Shown here in pieces: positions 23,492 to 36,319 of a DNA stretch of 64,000 nucleotides. Each line of letters begins with the position of its first letter. Position 1 is the first letter of the stretch. The notes under the pieces were generated by a model. The model worked only from the letters and a program-made list of their open reading frames with translations. It made no database searches and was not told where the DNA came from. Source of the stretch: Spirodela intermedia (lineage: Eukaryota; Streptophyta; Magnoliopsida; Alismatales; Araceae); contig LR746278.1 in NCBI GenBank assembly GCA_902729315.2, positions 2,015,001 to 2,079,000 on the forward strand. The letters are read 5' to 3'. The translations under genes and the position numbers were made by a program.

Positions 23492-26400
23492 ATGACGGAG
23501 ATCAGAGGCGGCGGCGGGGCGAAGCCGAGGCCGAACCTAGGGAGGGATGACGGTGGGAAGGGCAAGGGGTTGCAGTCCCCGTCGCAGATGGTGAAGAAGA
23601 GGATCGATGGCCTTGGGATTAAGAGCCAGGCTCCCGATTCCAAGCAGAAGCCCATCGGAACATCGATTAGTAAGCCGTCCGGGGTAACGTCTTTTCCCTC
23701 CATCCCGATGTGACTAGCGAATGAATGAGGGAATACGCTATGCTTGCCGACGTGTCAGCGATTTCTGGCGTCGGATTCGCGCAGCTATGTTTGCTTCCTC
23801 TTCCTTGTGCATTTGGGTGTCCAATTCGGTTCTCAAGTCGCTCTTTCCGATCTCCTTTTTTAGCAGTTGATTGATTTTGTTTTTCCGATGGTGTTGGTAC
23901 GGAATGCTATACTGTCCGTTGATTTGCTCCCCACGGAACATCAGAAGAAAAATGTCATAGGTGAACGGTTCCTAGATTGGACGAGCTTCTCCATTGTCCT
24001 GATTACTTCTCTGCGAATGTCGACCTAAGACATTTCGTTTTTTCCTCTTGCCTTTTCCCTGCTTATACCTGCCTTTGATTTCTCCTTGAGACAATTTTGT
24101 TTTATTCTTTGTTGACGACTCAACTTCTGTTCCTGGCCTCACATCTCTTCTGCATCAGTCATTATTCTCACAACTGCAGAGTCTCACCCTGCTTCTTCTG
24201 TCTTTGCTGTGGTGTGAAGGTAAAGCCACAAACGGCGATTTCTAGCTCAACAAAGACGATAGTCAAAACAACCTCGAAAACCACAGCAGTTAGAGCAAGA
24301 GCAGAGAAGAAAGTTTTCAGTCTTCCCGGTCAAAAATACGATCCACCCGAGGAGGTCTGACACGTATTATCCTAAACTATTTTCTTCCTGTACGCGAATT
24401 ACCGGGTACTCAGAAGATTTTGACAGATTTTACTGCTCGTTTCAGAGGGAGCCTCTGAGGATATTTTATGAGTCGTTGTCTAAGCAGATTCCTTCCAGTG
24501 AGATGGCAGAATTCTGGTGGGTTTCTTCCAAATCTTCGAATATTTTCCTTGCACTTTCACGTATTACGGGATTTTTCTATGAAGTAATCTAGCTCTTTTC
24601 CCTAGGCTTCTCCATTCATTAAATAATATGCTTTTGGTAGATTCTCCGTTCATAATTAGTGCATAATATTTTTCTCCGTTCATAATTCAGTATCCTCTTC
24701 AGTGATACTTTATTATTGTGGTGTAGTAACCCAATTTAGTACTGACGGTGTGCATGGACCATTTTTCCCTAAAGATTGTATGCTGAAACTTTTCTCTTTC
24801 GATCTCATCATGCGCTGACCTGGCAGGAGTACAGGAAGTGATGAGTAGCCTGGCTTTTTACGCGTGGTAACCATGAGTAAAACGAATCCTGAATGACCCA
24901 AAAAAATCCTAACCTGCTGTATAACATGATTTCTAAGGCATAAATTAAAGATTTATTGAGCGAAAATCCTTGAATATCAACCATTAGTTTGCGGCTTGCT
25001 ATGATGTCACTACCTACATGATACAGACTGATTAAGGGTTATTTTGGACTATCTGATTGGAACTCTCCCATTGAAGAACCAGTCTCCCCATCAGTTCATT
25101 CCTGATTTTGCAGCACACAAACAGATAAAATAAGAAAATATAATCATAAGAAGAGCACGCTTCCCTGGCCCTTGAATTAGTGCAGTGAGAGTTGCAGTGC
25201 TATGTTCCTTTTAACTCCTCTGAGGCATCACTTTCTAGTTGCAAACTTAAGAGCTTGTCAGGCATGGGATAAGGTCTCCGGTTAACCACTTCTTTGAGAT
25301 ATCTTTTAAAGGAATTCTAGTCGTCAAAGCAGTCCTATCCAAGTATCTATCATCCCCTCTTTCCAAAATACGCAAAGTATTTTGTATCGGCACGGATTCT
25401 TTTGAGGACAGCAGGATCCTTGCTTCTTGAAGACAATGTCACAGTATTTAATTTCCCAAATTCTTTTACAGCATCGAGCCCAAAGATGTTACTTGGTGAA
25501 CAAGTGCTATGAATGCATTAACACCAGAGTTTAGCTGTGGTGAGTCAGTAGTAAGAAGGTAAAAACAGATTAATACAAATGTAAAAGCTGAAGTTGCCTA
25601 GTAACGAGAAACAAGGGCACTGTTGGTGAATTTTGAGCCACGTACTTGATTGATGCTGGGATTTTAATGGCGGCATCAGAGTCAATCATACAACGGTCAA
25701 GGTCTACCTTGAAGGAACCACATTGCTGAACTTCGTGAATAATATAATAGGGAATTTTTTTACTGATTTTCGTAGGTCATTCATTAGGTTCAAGCTTATC
25801 TGTGTCTATTTTTTTTCTTTCAAGGAGTATTTAAGGTCCATTTTCGAACCTAGGGTATCCCAAGCGTTATTTTGCCTACTTTATAGAAGTTTTAAGGCCA
25901 AAATTCTAGCCCATTAGTTATGGAAGCTGTTGAGATTTGTCTAAGTCAGATCTAAGAGCGCCCCTTCAAAGGCCTACTATAAATAGTAGCCTGAACTTGA
26001 TGTCAGGAGACTGTCTTTCAGAAATGATTTTTTTTGCTCTAAGCTCTTTCTCCAATATACTCCTTGAAAGAAGGTCCTTCTCTGGTGTGAATTGAACCCC
26101 CAAAGCATGAAGCTAAGGGTTATTTTGTCCTTGCTGGATCCTCACCATCCCTCAAGAGGAGCACACTTTGTGGGCCGTTTGTTCCAAGATCGTCAGCTGC
26201 AAGTCTCTGCCCACGGGTTCAAGATATAATTGTTGCCAATCCTATCCTGGACCTTTCATCTAACTTACTATTGAAGATTCATTGTTTCTGGTTGTACTCG
26301 TGCCCAAGTTCCCAGAATTCCTACCCCCATGTCCCCTATTCTAGCCCACCTTTTACACATCATAAGTAACCAGCTTAGTCAGTGGACGTTTCCATGCTTC

Positions 26401-27243
26401 CCCTAAATATTGCTTTGAAAGCCAGACACATTGCTTATGACCTTCACTGCCAGCATAACTCTATTGTGACTACTCAAAGAGGATGGTTATATAGTCGGTC
26501 GATCATCATTTAAATTAATATTTGCTGATTTCTCTTAAAATCAGATACATGCATGGCGTATCCTATATATAGACTGATTCACGCTTGGTAAGCAGTAGGG
26601 AACACACTCCCTTACCTCAAAAGTAAACAAAATGAACAGAGCACTTACTTGTTGCAATTCACTTTTCGTAGATATAAATCCCCAATCCCGTTCAACTACG
26701 AGATCATGGGTGAGAATACATTTATGGGAAGTTAATGCATTTTCAGGTTGAGTTACAGAAGGAAAATATTCTTTAATGGAGAAAGTAAAGCTGTGGAGAA
26801 TCATTTCTGTTATGGAAATTTTCTTGCCAATATATCCCAGCTGCAGGATCAAGAGAACGTCAGATTACGATGGATTAAGAAAAGGAGAGTGAAGCTGTAG
26901 TTTAATGATGAAAATCGTGACGAGGAAGGTAGAAAACTCAGATCTATAGGCTAATCCCGCTGACTGAAATACTTAGATTGCGTATTGGAGGAGAAAATAG
27001 TAGAGAAAATGAAAAGATCAGCCTTTTCGATGTACTAGGATGTGTAGAAAGCGAGTGGAGCATAGTTCAAGATCTTTCATTTTCTGGAGAAAAGTCGTGA
27101 CGAAATTAGTGATTGAAGCACAGCTATGTCAGGCATAATTCAAGATATTTAATGCCCTTTAACTTAATGAATAGTGAATGATGTATGATCTTCATTTTGC
27201 GGATGAAAAATCCCAAATATTCATTCTTTAACTTAATGGATAA

Positions 27244-27291
<48 letters not shown>

Positions 27292-27673
27292 TACGTATGA
27301 GTAGAAGGCATCTCACAAGACATTAAAAATGCTATTGGTTAGAACGACAAGTGATCCATAGTAGTTTCTCACCACTTCCATGCTTAGATATCACTAAATA
27401 TCGGCACCCATTTCTAATTTTATGTTTGAAAATACATATGGAATTCATCTTCTGTATGTTTATATTTACTTATTAAGGAAGAGTAGTGTAAAAAACTCAA
27501 GTCTTTTCATGGATTTATACCTCTTAGTTTACAGTAAAGTTTATTTACGTACTTCCCATGACAAATTATTGACCGCAATGTTTTACAGAAAACTAGTTAT
27601 TTTCATGGATTTGTTCTCTATTTTTGTACTTTGGCTGAACAGAAATGATTGATGGCTAAATATTTGTGCGCTC

Positions 27674-27714
<41 letters not shown>

Positions 27715-28021
27715 AAGGCTGTTAAACAGTTTGGCTGCAGTCTACTTTTCTTATCAAAAAAATAATTTTGTGCCCAGGATGATGGAACATGGCATGCTAT
27801 CCGCTGACAGAGCAAAAAGAGCGTATGAGAAGAAGCAGAGGCGGCAGCAACAGCTAAGAACTGGTACGCCAATCAAATCCCCAAAGCTGGAGAGGCCAGA
27901 AAGCTCAAAGAAACCGCCTGTCCCGAAGAACGGAGACATCAAGGCTAAGAAGAGAGTCAACTACAGTGACGACGACGACGACGACGAGTTCATCATGAAG
28001 CTCAAGAAAACGAGGAGCTAA
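23492..28021 (+). CDS. Small basic plant protein of unknown function
   Basis: I do not recognise a named gene. Four exons close in frame: 23492-23683, 24220-24354, 24446-24516 and 27778-28021, giving 213 residues. The N-terminus is Gly/Lys-rich. The middle has a Ser/Thr/Lys stretch and then a strongly ordered-looking segment VFSLPGQKYDPPEEREPL followed by IFYESLSKQIPSSEMAEFW and MMEHGMLSADRAKRAYEKK, which looks like the conserved core. The C-terminus is basic with a run of Asp (SDDDDDDEF) and ends KLKKTRS. The charge pattern suggests a nuclear protein; that is inference. The start is the first ATG with a coding context after a GC-rich leader. The last intron is 3261 bp and carries microsatellites and possible transposon sequence, while the exons on either side are clean. 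Splice sites are GT-AG throughout. Confidence 0.8.
25790..26260 (+). other. Possible LTR-like insertion in intron 3 of the unknown gene
   Basis: This part of the 3.26-kb intron has a TATAAATAG box at 25979-25987 inside a short palindrome, with an organisation like a promoter-bearing LTR. I found no ends or target duplication, so this is a suspicion only. Confidence 0.25.
27247..27289. repeat. (TA)n microsatellite
   Basis: Perfect TA run of about 21 units in the last intron of the unknown gene. Confidence 0.95.
27674..27716. repeat. (AAT)n microsatellite
   Basis: AAT trinucleotide run with one interruption, about 60 bases upstream of the last exon's acceptor. Confidence 0.92.
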
Positions 28022-29386
28022 AGCAGCCCCCCAGTAAGTCAACGGCTCAATCTACTTACATGAACATTGGTAATCTAAAACTGCCAGCACAGCGGCCCGA
28101 GAGAATCAGTGTTGACTTGTTACTGACGAAAATGATTCTATCATGATTGAGCTTCACATGTTCTTAGAAAGCAAAATATGATAAATTTGGGCACCCATTG
28201 CACTGTTATTCCATTATAATCAACTTGACAAGCTTTCCTTTCTAAATAATATTGACACTAAGGACGAACAGCTAGCGAGATTATAAGCATTACCTTTCTG
28301 GTGAAGTATGCTGTTTCTGAGGACGAACAGCTAGAGAGAGAGAGAGAGCGACTACCGGGTGTGACTCCGACGGCGAGAGCTTCAAGAACAGTAAGGCTGG
28401 AATGGGGGTCGAGCTATTTTCGAAACCCAAAAATTCTTTAAAACCCTATTCAAAGCAGGTCTTTAGATTTTTATAGGTTATGTGTACAAATATAGTTATC
28501 ATGGGTTTGGGTTTTCTGTGAAAAATTATGTAGGGGCTGAAAAATAAAGTTGGGAGGAAGATAAGCCGTCCCCCCGGAATTGACAGCTGTCGCCAGCGCT
28601 GTTCTACCGCCCCGGCTTCTGACTCTCGACTCCAATCTGGCCGTTGAAAGGTCGCCGCTGGGACCCGCAGGATGATCTGGGCCGACGGTGGGGCCATCCC
28701 CGGCCGGTTCAGATGACGACCGGCTAACCGGACCGAGTCCCCAACGCGTGGAAGAAAGGCCCACCCACAGATAATAATATTATATATTTTTAATATGTAC
28801 ACACTCTATTTAATCCCATATTTAGTACGTGAGAATGACAAGAAATAATATATTTTTAGTTGAAAATAATCTGAGTATTTTTTTTCTCATGGACAGGTGG
28901 AAGATAGAGGCAGGAAAAGGTCAAACGTGGAGAATTAAGCAGGCTATGCTGATCGCAACTGGTAAAAGAGGTTTTTTTTTCTTCTTTCTCCCTCTTTCTT
29001 CCTGTAAACAAAAGCAGGAGGAGACTACCTCGTCGCTAACCGGAGGGAGGGAGGGAGGAAGGGAGGGGGGGTTCCTGGTTTCTGCTGTCGCCCATTTGCT
29101 TCTCTTCTCTGCTGTGATTTCCCTTCCTGGGGGGCTCGCAGTGTGGTGGGTTAAATGTGGTCTCTCTGGGCTTCTTCCTCCGTCGCTTCGTGGGCAGGTC
29201 TTCCACCCACCGCCTCGCCGACGATGTTATCCTCCGTTGAAGGTGGTCCGCTGTCTTTCTGAGCGATTGCAGGCGGAGCACGGGAAAGTGGAGAGAGAGA
29301 GAGGGAGGAAAGGGTACAAGAGAACGGGGATAAGCTGAGAGAGTTGGCGGTGGGGAGGGAGCCATTGTTCTTCATTGCTCGTCACC
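28022..29386. other. Intergenic region upstream of the MUN gene
   Basis: It contains the 3' flank of the unknown gene and two copies of a GAGGACGAACAGCTAG-like phrase (near 28261 and 28320), the second running into a short GA repeat. A GC-rich stretch lies at 28560-28760, then a G/A-rich block with GGGAGG repeats (29043-29070). The last 200 bases before 29387 are GC-rich and probably the 5' UTR. Confidence 0.45.
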
Positions 29387-32300
29387 ATGTCTCGCCTGTT
29401 CAGGGAGAAGGGAGGCCAAGGGGACTCCACGAGGGCGACCAATGGGAGCTCCCTGCCTTCCGCCTCTGAGGATCTCCCCTCTCCTTTTGGGGAATTGGGC
29501 TGCAGCCTGTCCACGGCGGAGCTCCGGGAGACTGCATACGAGATCTTCGTCGCCGTCAGCCGGACCACCGGCGGTAAGCCCCTCACCTACATTTCGCAAG
29601 CCGACAGGTCTCCCGCCGGAGGAACGCCGGAGAAGTCGCTGTCGCCGTCTCTGTCGACGGTATCCCCGTCGTCGGCCTCGCCGTCGCTGCAGAGGACTCT
29701 GACCGCCACGGCGGCCAGCAAGATGAAGAAGGCTCTGGGGCTGAAGTCCAAGAAGAGCCCGGGGAAGGAGAGCAGCCCGTCGAAGCCGCCGAAGAAGCCA
29801 CTGACGGTGGGCGAGCTTGTAAGAGTCCAGCTGGGAGTCTCCGAGCAGATGGACGCCCGGATCCGGCGGGGTTTGCTCAGGGTTTCAGCAGGACAGGTAA
29901 AGCTGGATCTATCTTTTTTTCTCTCCCCTCGTTTGTGAGATCTGCGCGTGATTCGTCGGTGGGGTGCTCTCTGAGTTGTCGCATCGGATTCTTGTCGGTG
30001 ATGTGCCCGGTGCATGCAGTAGCCGCGTTGTTTCTTCCCTAACTGCAATCGAACCCAGAACCTTTTGATGATTCTCTCTGCCAGAATTTCTCGCGACCGG
30101 AATTGCACCTCTCTTTCTATGATCACTTCTCGTCAACGGCACGCTATGCCATCTATATTTGCTTTCACTCGTGCCCATAGAATCCTTTGCCTTCCGCTGA
30201 AGCGGACGGTTCCTTCTTGCCATTTCATTCTTTTTTTCGCCGTGGTTGGCGTAGGAAGCTCGAAAATGATTTGCCTTGTCCTGTAAAAACCAGTTCTTGA
30301 ACTCCCTCATTCTTTGAGAATTTTTCTGGTCGAACTTCAGGCGGTTATCAGTTGACTTTGATGATCATGTTTGAACTGAGTTGCTGAATCCCTCACCATT
30401 GGATTAATGCAGTCCACGAACCTCATTTTTTATATTTAGAGCTGTATTTTTATATCGGATTAATGCAAGCTATCATTGGGACCTCCGATTTTTCATCTTC
30501 TTTCTAAATAAGATTGACATTCATCCGGATGTTACAGTGAGCTATGGAATCACTGACGCTGAGCTATGGAATCATCTTCTTCTTACAGTTGGGGAGGCGT
30601 GTGGAGTCCATGGTGTTGCCACTAGAGCTACTGCAACAGTTCAAGGCTTCAGATTTCCCAGACCAGGAGGAGTACACGTCCTGGCAAGCAAGAAATTTAA
30701 AGGTCCTTGATATGGGTTTGCTCCTTCATCCCCATGTTAAACTAAGCAGATCGGATACTGCGTCTCAACGGCTCCGGCAGATCATAAATGGAGCTTATGA
30801 ACGACCCTTAGAGACCGGAAAGAACTCAGAGTCAATGCAGGTGTTACGCAGTGCTGTGATGGCACTAGCTGGTAGATCTTCTGATGGATCTATCTCTGAT
30901 AAATGCCATTGGGCAGATGGGATTCCCCTAAATCTTTACTTGTACCAGATTCTATTGGAAGCGTGTTTTGATCGTGAAGAAGGGTCGATCATTGAAGAAG
31001 TTGATGAGGTCTTGGATCTTATTAAAAAGACTTGGTCTATCCTTGGAATCGATCAGGTTTTGCACAATCTCTGCTTCACATGGGCGTTGTTCCACCATTT
31101 TGTTATCACGGGCCAAGTGGACACGGATTTACTATTTGCAGCTGATAACCAGTTAGCAGAGGTCGCAAAGGATGTTAAAACAAACAAGGATCCCATATAC
31201 TCCAAGATCTTGAGTTCGACTTTGAGTTCAATAATGAATTGGGCTGAACAGCGGCTTCTTGCTTATCACGATACCTTTCATGCTGGCAATATGGATTCAA
31301 TGTATAGTATTGTTTCTTTGGGAGTAGCAGCTGCGAAGATACTGGTGGAAGACATTTCCCATGAATATCGTCGTAAAAGGAAAGAGGAAGTTGATGTTGC
31401 TCGCAGCAGAGTCGATGCCTACATTAGATCCTCACTTCGTACAGCTTTTGCGCAGGCAAGTCTGAAAGAAATATGGGGATATAATTGCATTCATTTTGCA
31501 AAAAAAAATATTTATTTAGAGTATATACACGAAAATTTTCTTCAACATTGTTGTTTATCTTTGTGCTGATCTCTCTATTCCCTACCATTCGGCTATTTTG
31601 GATGAAATTTCATGATTACTTCTGGATGTGGGGTAAGTTTGGATGCTGGGGTTGAGCCAGGAAATGGATTTTCCTTTGCTAAATTTCCACTCGTGAAAAA
31701 CTATGGGGAAAATTTTTAATATTTAATTTTTCCTTCTCGAGTATACATAGAATTGTTGCTTGCATTGGAGTAAAATAGACCTCGCCGTATGTAGAATGAT
31801 CTATCAACATTGTCAAAGTAATCCTTCTTTCAGCCAATTTAGCTACTTCGTACAGCTTTTGTACAGGCAAGTCTAAAAAAAATGTGGGGATGTGATCGTA
31901 TTCTCTTAGAAGTTTTGTAGATACCTACAATGGAACTGTTCTGAAGAACACCAAGTTCCTAAGAAAATAGAAGAGACAATGTTGTGATGGACAATGATTC
32001 GTAGATAATACCTCCTCTTTCCTAATCGGTATCCTGTTGGTTCATCAGCTAACATAAAGTGTTCACAACCTTTACGGTGCTCAGCCTTTTATTTATTTTT
32101 GACCAACTCAAAGAAGGGGAGATTAAAGTTGGCGTCTTGCTTATGTGCCTTGTGATGTTTAACTGCATCATTGAATTTGCTAAGTTTGTTCTTGTTTTTC
32201 TTCTCGCAGAGAATGGAGCAAGCAGACTCCAATAGACGATCCATGAAGAACCATGCAAGTCCATCTCAACCACTTCTTTGCATCCTTGCAAAGGACATTG

Positions 32301-35074
32301 GCGATTTAGCAAGCAAGGAGAAAGATCTATTCACCCCGATACTGAAGAAATGGCACCCCCTTGCTGCTGGTGTTGCTGTCGCAACTCTCCATGCATGCTA
32401 TGCAAACGAACTGAGGCAGTTCATCTCAGGTGTCGCTGAGCTGACGCCTGACTCTGTTCAGGTTTTAAAAGCCGCGGACAAGCTGGAGAAAGATCTTGTG
32501 CAAATAGCCGTGGAAGATTCAGTTGAAAGCGAGGATGGTGGTAAGGCAATAATCCGTGAGATGCCACCTTTTGAGGCTGAATCTGCGATCGCCAATCTCA
32601 CAAGAACTTGGATTAAAACTCGGGTGGACAGGCTCAGGGAATGGATAGATAGAAACGCACAGAAAGAGGTTTGTTTCTCAAGTTTATGCCAGCTACTTCC
32701 GATTGGGGTCTTCTATTCCTGCTGAATAGTATATTTTGTCACTCATGGGAAATATGTGAGGCTGTATTCATTAAATGCCTCCTTTTTTTCAGCTCTATGT
32801 TTCTTCTAATACTTCCAAATTAGGATTTGCGGTGTGAAAATTGATTGAGCTGATGTCCATGCTAAGAAGTGCCATTAGTTATAAACGTGTTGGTCTTCTC
32901 CTGTTAAGGTTTTGCATCCACATGATGATTAGAATAAATCAGCCCACAGTTTGTAGGCCTATCAGGACATCCATTTTGATTATTTTCCCCATATGAGCAT
33001 GAAATATGCTCTCTCCGGACTTACCAGAATTTTAGGTGTTATATGGGATTGACTTTATGAATGTACTCTACTCTTTGTGATTACCAAGGGAAAACCATGG
33101 CTTTCTATTCAATTTGAGCGCCACGGTTTGGTGTAGCTGTAACATGGTTTAGCCTGACTACTCAATGCGTTGTCTTGCATCACCATTCGTTCATCCTCTT
33201 GTAATTCATCCATGGCTTAGCCATATGGAGTGTACTGGATGGGCAATGCAAGAACCATCATCATCATCATCATCATCATCAAGCCTTATTTCATGTACAT
33301 GGGCTCGGCTTGTCCTGGTCTAATCAAGGATCCACAGGAATTTCTTGCATCTTGCTGCCTTCTTGAGATCAAATCTCTACAACCTAGAGCTGGAAATATG
33401 GCTATACCTGACCTGAACAGGAGATGTACTGCCAGAAGGGCAATGAGGAGTGTTGGCTGGCACAAAGCTATCTTTTTGGCTAGAAAACTAGCTTGAGAGA
33501 GAACAAAATATACATATCACGTATCTCCCTGTTGTCTGCAACTGTTGTAGATATGCCCATGCCCTGCAGAACATAAATAAAATAGCATTAGCTTTCCTAA
33601 TGTCTTCGTGCAAAGTGCGAAATTTAAGTATTCGAACGCCATCCCTGAGGTAGATCGAAGATGAGTTTGCTGTATCATAACCTATATCTTCTTTTTTAGT
33701 GGGAACCCTTCTTTTTTTGCACGACAATGACATCTACCGTTTGCATCAACAAATGCGTGGCTATGAACAGTGACTGTTTGAATGTTCATCATTGAGAGTC
33801 TGTGATCTGTCGAAGAAAAAAAATAATCTCCCTGAGCGGGCCGCCATCGTGTTCTAATTGGCTGCATTTCTCTGGTGTCTGTAGGAGTGGAAGCCAGGGG
33901 CGAACAAAGAGAACATTGCCCCCTCTGTGGTGGAGGTCCTACGGCTGCTAGATGAGAACTTGGATGCTTTCTTTCAGCTGCCAATTCCCATGCACCCTGC
34001 CTTGCTTCCTGACTTGCTCTCGGGGCTTGATAAAAGCCTCCATCACTACATATCGAAGGCAAGGTCCGGATGTGGTAAGTCATGGCGTCAGCAAAGGTCC
34101 TTCTGGCGGCGTCCTTCCTCGGAGAAGTACCTAACTACGTATTTATTTCTTCAGGGACGAGGAACAGCTTCATGCCTGCACTGCCAGCACTAACCAGATG
34201 CACAATTGACGCGAAATTGTGGAAGAAGAAGGAAAAGCCCCAAAACCCACAGAGGAGATCTCAGGTGGGAACGATGAATGGCAACGATTCACTCAGCCTG
34301 GCGCGGCTGTGTGTCCGCATGAACACCCTGCACCATATACGAACAGAGTTGGAAAACCTTGAAAGGAAAGTGATCACCTGCTTGAGGAACGTCGAATCAG
34401 CGCAGGCAGATGTCTTAAATGGTCTGGAGATTAAGTTTGAGCTCTGCCTGGCCGGCTGCCAAGAAGGGATCCAGCATCTCTGTGAGGTCACGGCCTACAA
34501 GACTGCCTTCCGTGATCTTAGCCATGTCTTGTGGGATGGCTTGTACGTCGGAGAGCCGACGGCTTCAAGGATCGAGCCGGTGCTGAAGGAGCTGAATCAG
34601 ACTCTGGAGCTTATATCAAGCACGGTGCACGACAAGCTGCGGAATCGCGTGGTGACCGCGCTGATGAAGGCCACATTCGACGCGTTTCTTCTGGTTCTCC
34701 TTGCAGGCGGGCCATCTCGGGCGTTTTCTTCTCAGGATTCTCAGGTATTTGAGCATGATTTCAGATCTCTCAAGGATCTGTACCTTGCTGATGGTGATGG
34801 GTTGCCGGAAGAACTGGTCGAGAAAGCTGCAATGCAAGTGAGGGCCATGCTGCCCCTCTTCCGCGCTGACACAGAGAACCTGATCGACCGATTCAGGCGC
34901 ACAATGGCAGAAAGCTATGGCCCCGTGTCGAAGTCTAAGTTCCCGCTGCCCCCCACTTCGGGCCATTGGAGCCCGACAGAACCCAACACCATCTTGCGCG
35001 TTCTGTGCTACAGGAACGACGAAGTTGCCTCGAGATATCTCAAGAAAACTTACGGCCTCCCCAAGAAGCTATGA
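29387..35074 (+). CDS. MUN-domain (DUF810) unc-13-like protein
   Basis: Plant unc-13-related protein of the kind encoded by Arabidopsis At2g25800, with MHD/MUN homology. The MUN relative PATROL1 tethers exocytic vesicles that deliver a proton pump to the plasma membrane, so a role in membrane traffic is likely for this one but unproven. Exons: 29387-29896, 30589-31455, 32210-32668, 33885-34074, 34155-35074; 981 residues, the usual length. Landmarks are LSTAELRETAYEIF near the N-terminus, ASKMKKALGLKSKK, LPLELLQQFKASDF, CHWADGIPLNLYLY, LVEDISHEYRRKRK, KKWHPLAAGVAVATLH, MPPFEAESAIANL, IPMHPALLPDLLSGLD, LVLLAGGPSRAFSSQDSQ and the terminal LRVLCYRND...YGLPKKL. Intron 2 has a GC donor (CAG|GCAAGT). 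The ATG at 29387 matches the family's MxxLFR start. The gene is intact. Confidence 0.95.
31431..31491 (+). repeat. Splice-donor segment duplicated at 31842-31902
   Basis: About 60 bases spanning the end of MUN exon 2 and its GC donor (CTTCGTACAGCTTTTG then CAGGCAAGTCT) recur inside intron 2 about 411 bases downstream. Confidence 0.85.
31842..31902 (+). repeat. Decoy copy of the MUN exon 2 donor
   Basis: Copy of 31431-31491 with scattered transitions. It keeps the CAG|GCAAGT donor word, so it could act as an alternative donor. Use of it would retain an intron segment that contains stops. Confidence 0.85.
33256..33281. repeat. (CAT)n microsatellite
   Basis: Short ATC/CAT trinucleotide run in MUN intron 3. 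Confidence 0.85.
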
Positions 35075-35503
35075 CTGATTCAAGAACATCAGGCGCGGAT
35101 TGATATCCTCCACAAAACTTCCGCCCTCTTCTTCGTGTGTCGTCTTCGCTGCCCGGGATTAGATGGACTGCAGAGTTTTTTGATCGGTGGCTTCTTCCTC
35201 TGGTTTCGGTCAAGAGCAGGCTTCTTTGTAAGCTCGATGGACAGTGAACTGAGGGATCAGAGGTGGCAGCAAGATCTGTTGGTCGCATCAAGGTATTTCT
35301 AGGCATTCATACTATTCTTTTCACAGAGTCTAGGTATCTTGCAGGACATGATGTGGGTCTTCTCCTCTTCATTTCGCGTCAGGGGAGGTCTCCGGGTTTC
35401 CTTACTCGAGCGGTTGCATTGTTTTCTAGATGAACGCGTTTGTGAATAATTCCTCTCTTGCCAAACTCCTGCCTTTTTTTTTTTTAATTTTTCTGGCTAC
35501 AAA

Positions 35504-36176
35504 CAGGAATCAGTTCTCTAATCTACAGTGGGTTGACTTTTCTGTTTTCAACCCTCCAGAATTCGGAATGTGGGTCAAAGCTGCGGTGACCCCCAATAGC
35601 GGTGAAGACCAAGGTGGGGATGATCTTTGGATCACCGCATCTTATAAAGATTTAAATAAGTAATTACAAAAAGTCATTCAATAATTCCCATTGGTGACGA
35701 ACAATCAAAAGGAACTACCTTGTTCATCCATCAAACAGGAATCAGTTCTCTAATCTACAGTGGGTTGACTTTTCTGTCTTCAACCCTCCAGAATTCGGGA
35801 TGTGGGTCGAAGCTGCGGTGACCCCCAATAGAGGTGAAGACCAAGGTGGGGATGATCTTTGGATCACCGCATCTTATAAAGATTTAAATAAGTAATTACA
35901 AAAAGTCATTCAATAATTCCCATTGGTGACGAACAATCAAAAGGAACTACCTTGTTCATCCATCAAACAGGAATCAGTTCTCTAATCTACAGTGGGTTGA
36001 CTTTTCTTTCTTCAACCCACTGGTGATCCCCAATAGCGGCGAAGACCGAGGTGGGGATGATCTTTAGATCACCGCATCATATAAATATTTCAATAAGTGA
36101 TTATAAAAAATCAGTTAATAATTTCCAATGATGACGAACAAATGAAAGGGAACTGCCTTGATCATCCATCATATAC
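35504..36176 (+). repeat. 232-bp tandem repeat, three units
   Basis: Units start at 35504, 35736 and 35968 with CAGGAATCAGTTCTCTAATC. Units 1 and 2 are almost identical; unit 3 is shorter (an internal deletion around the GAATTCGG part) and more diverged. The array fills the space between the convergent MUN and NUP85 genes. The unit has no lasting open frame. Confidence 0.95.
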
Positions 36177-36319
36177 GAGAACGAAACACGTAACCACAGG
36201 TCCTATGATATACACAATTCTTAAGCTTACAGCGTAATCAGTTCAGGGTTTTGAAGGGACAAACCGTGGCAATGGAGAGCAAAGAAATCTATGAAGGGAC
36301 ACTGAAGAAGGGAAGAGAG

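Noticed and set aside
26200-26240. GGGTTCAAG resembling a tRNA T-arm
   Set aside because: No acceptor stem, D-arm or anticodon arm can be folded around it, so no tRNA is called.
29375-29386. Upstream extension of the MUN protein start
   Set aside because: The extension would begin with TTG. The ATG at 29387 gives the family N-terminus.
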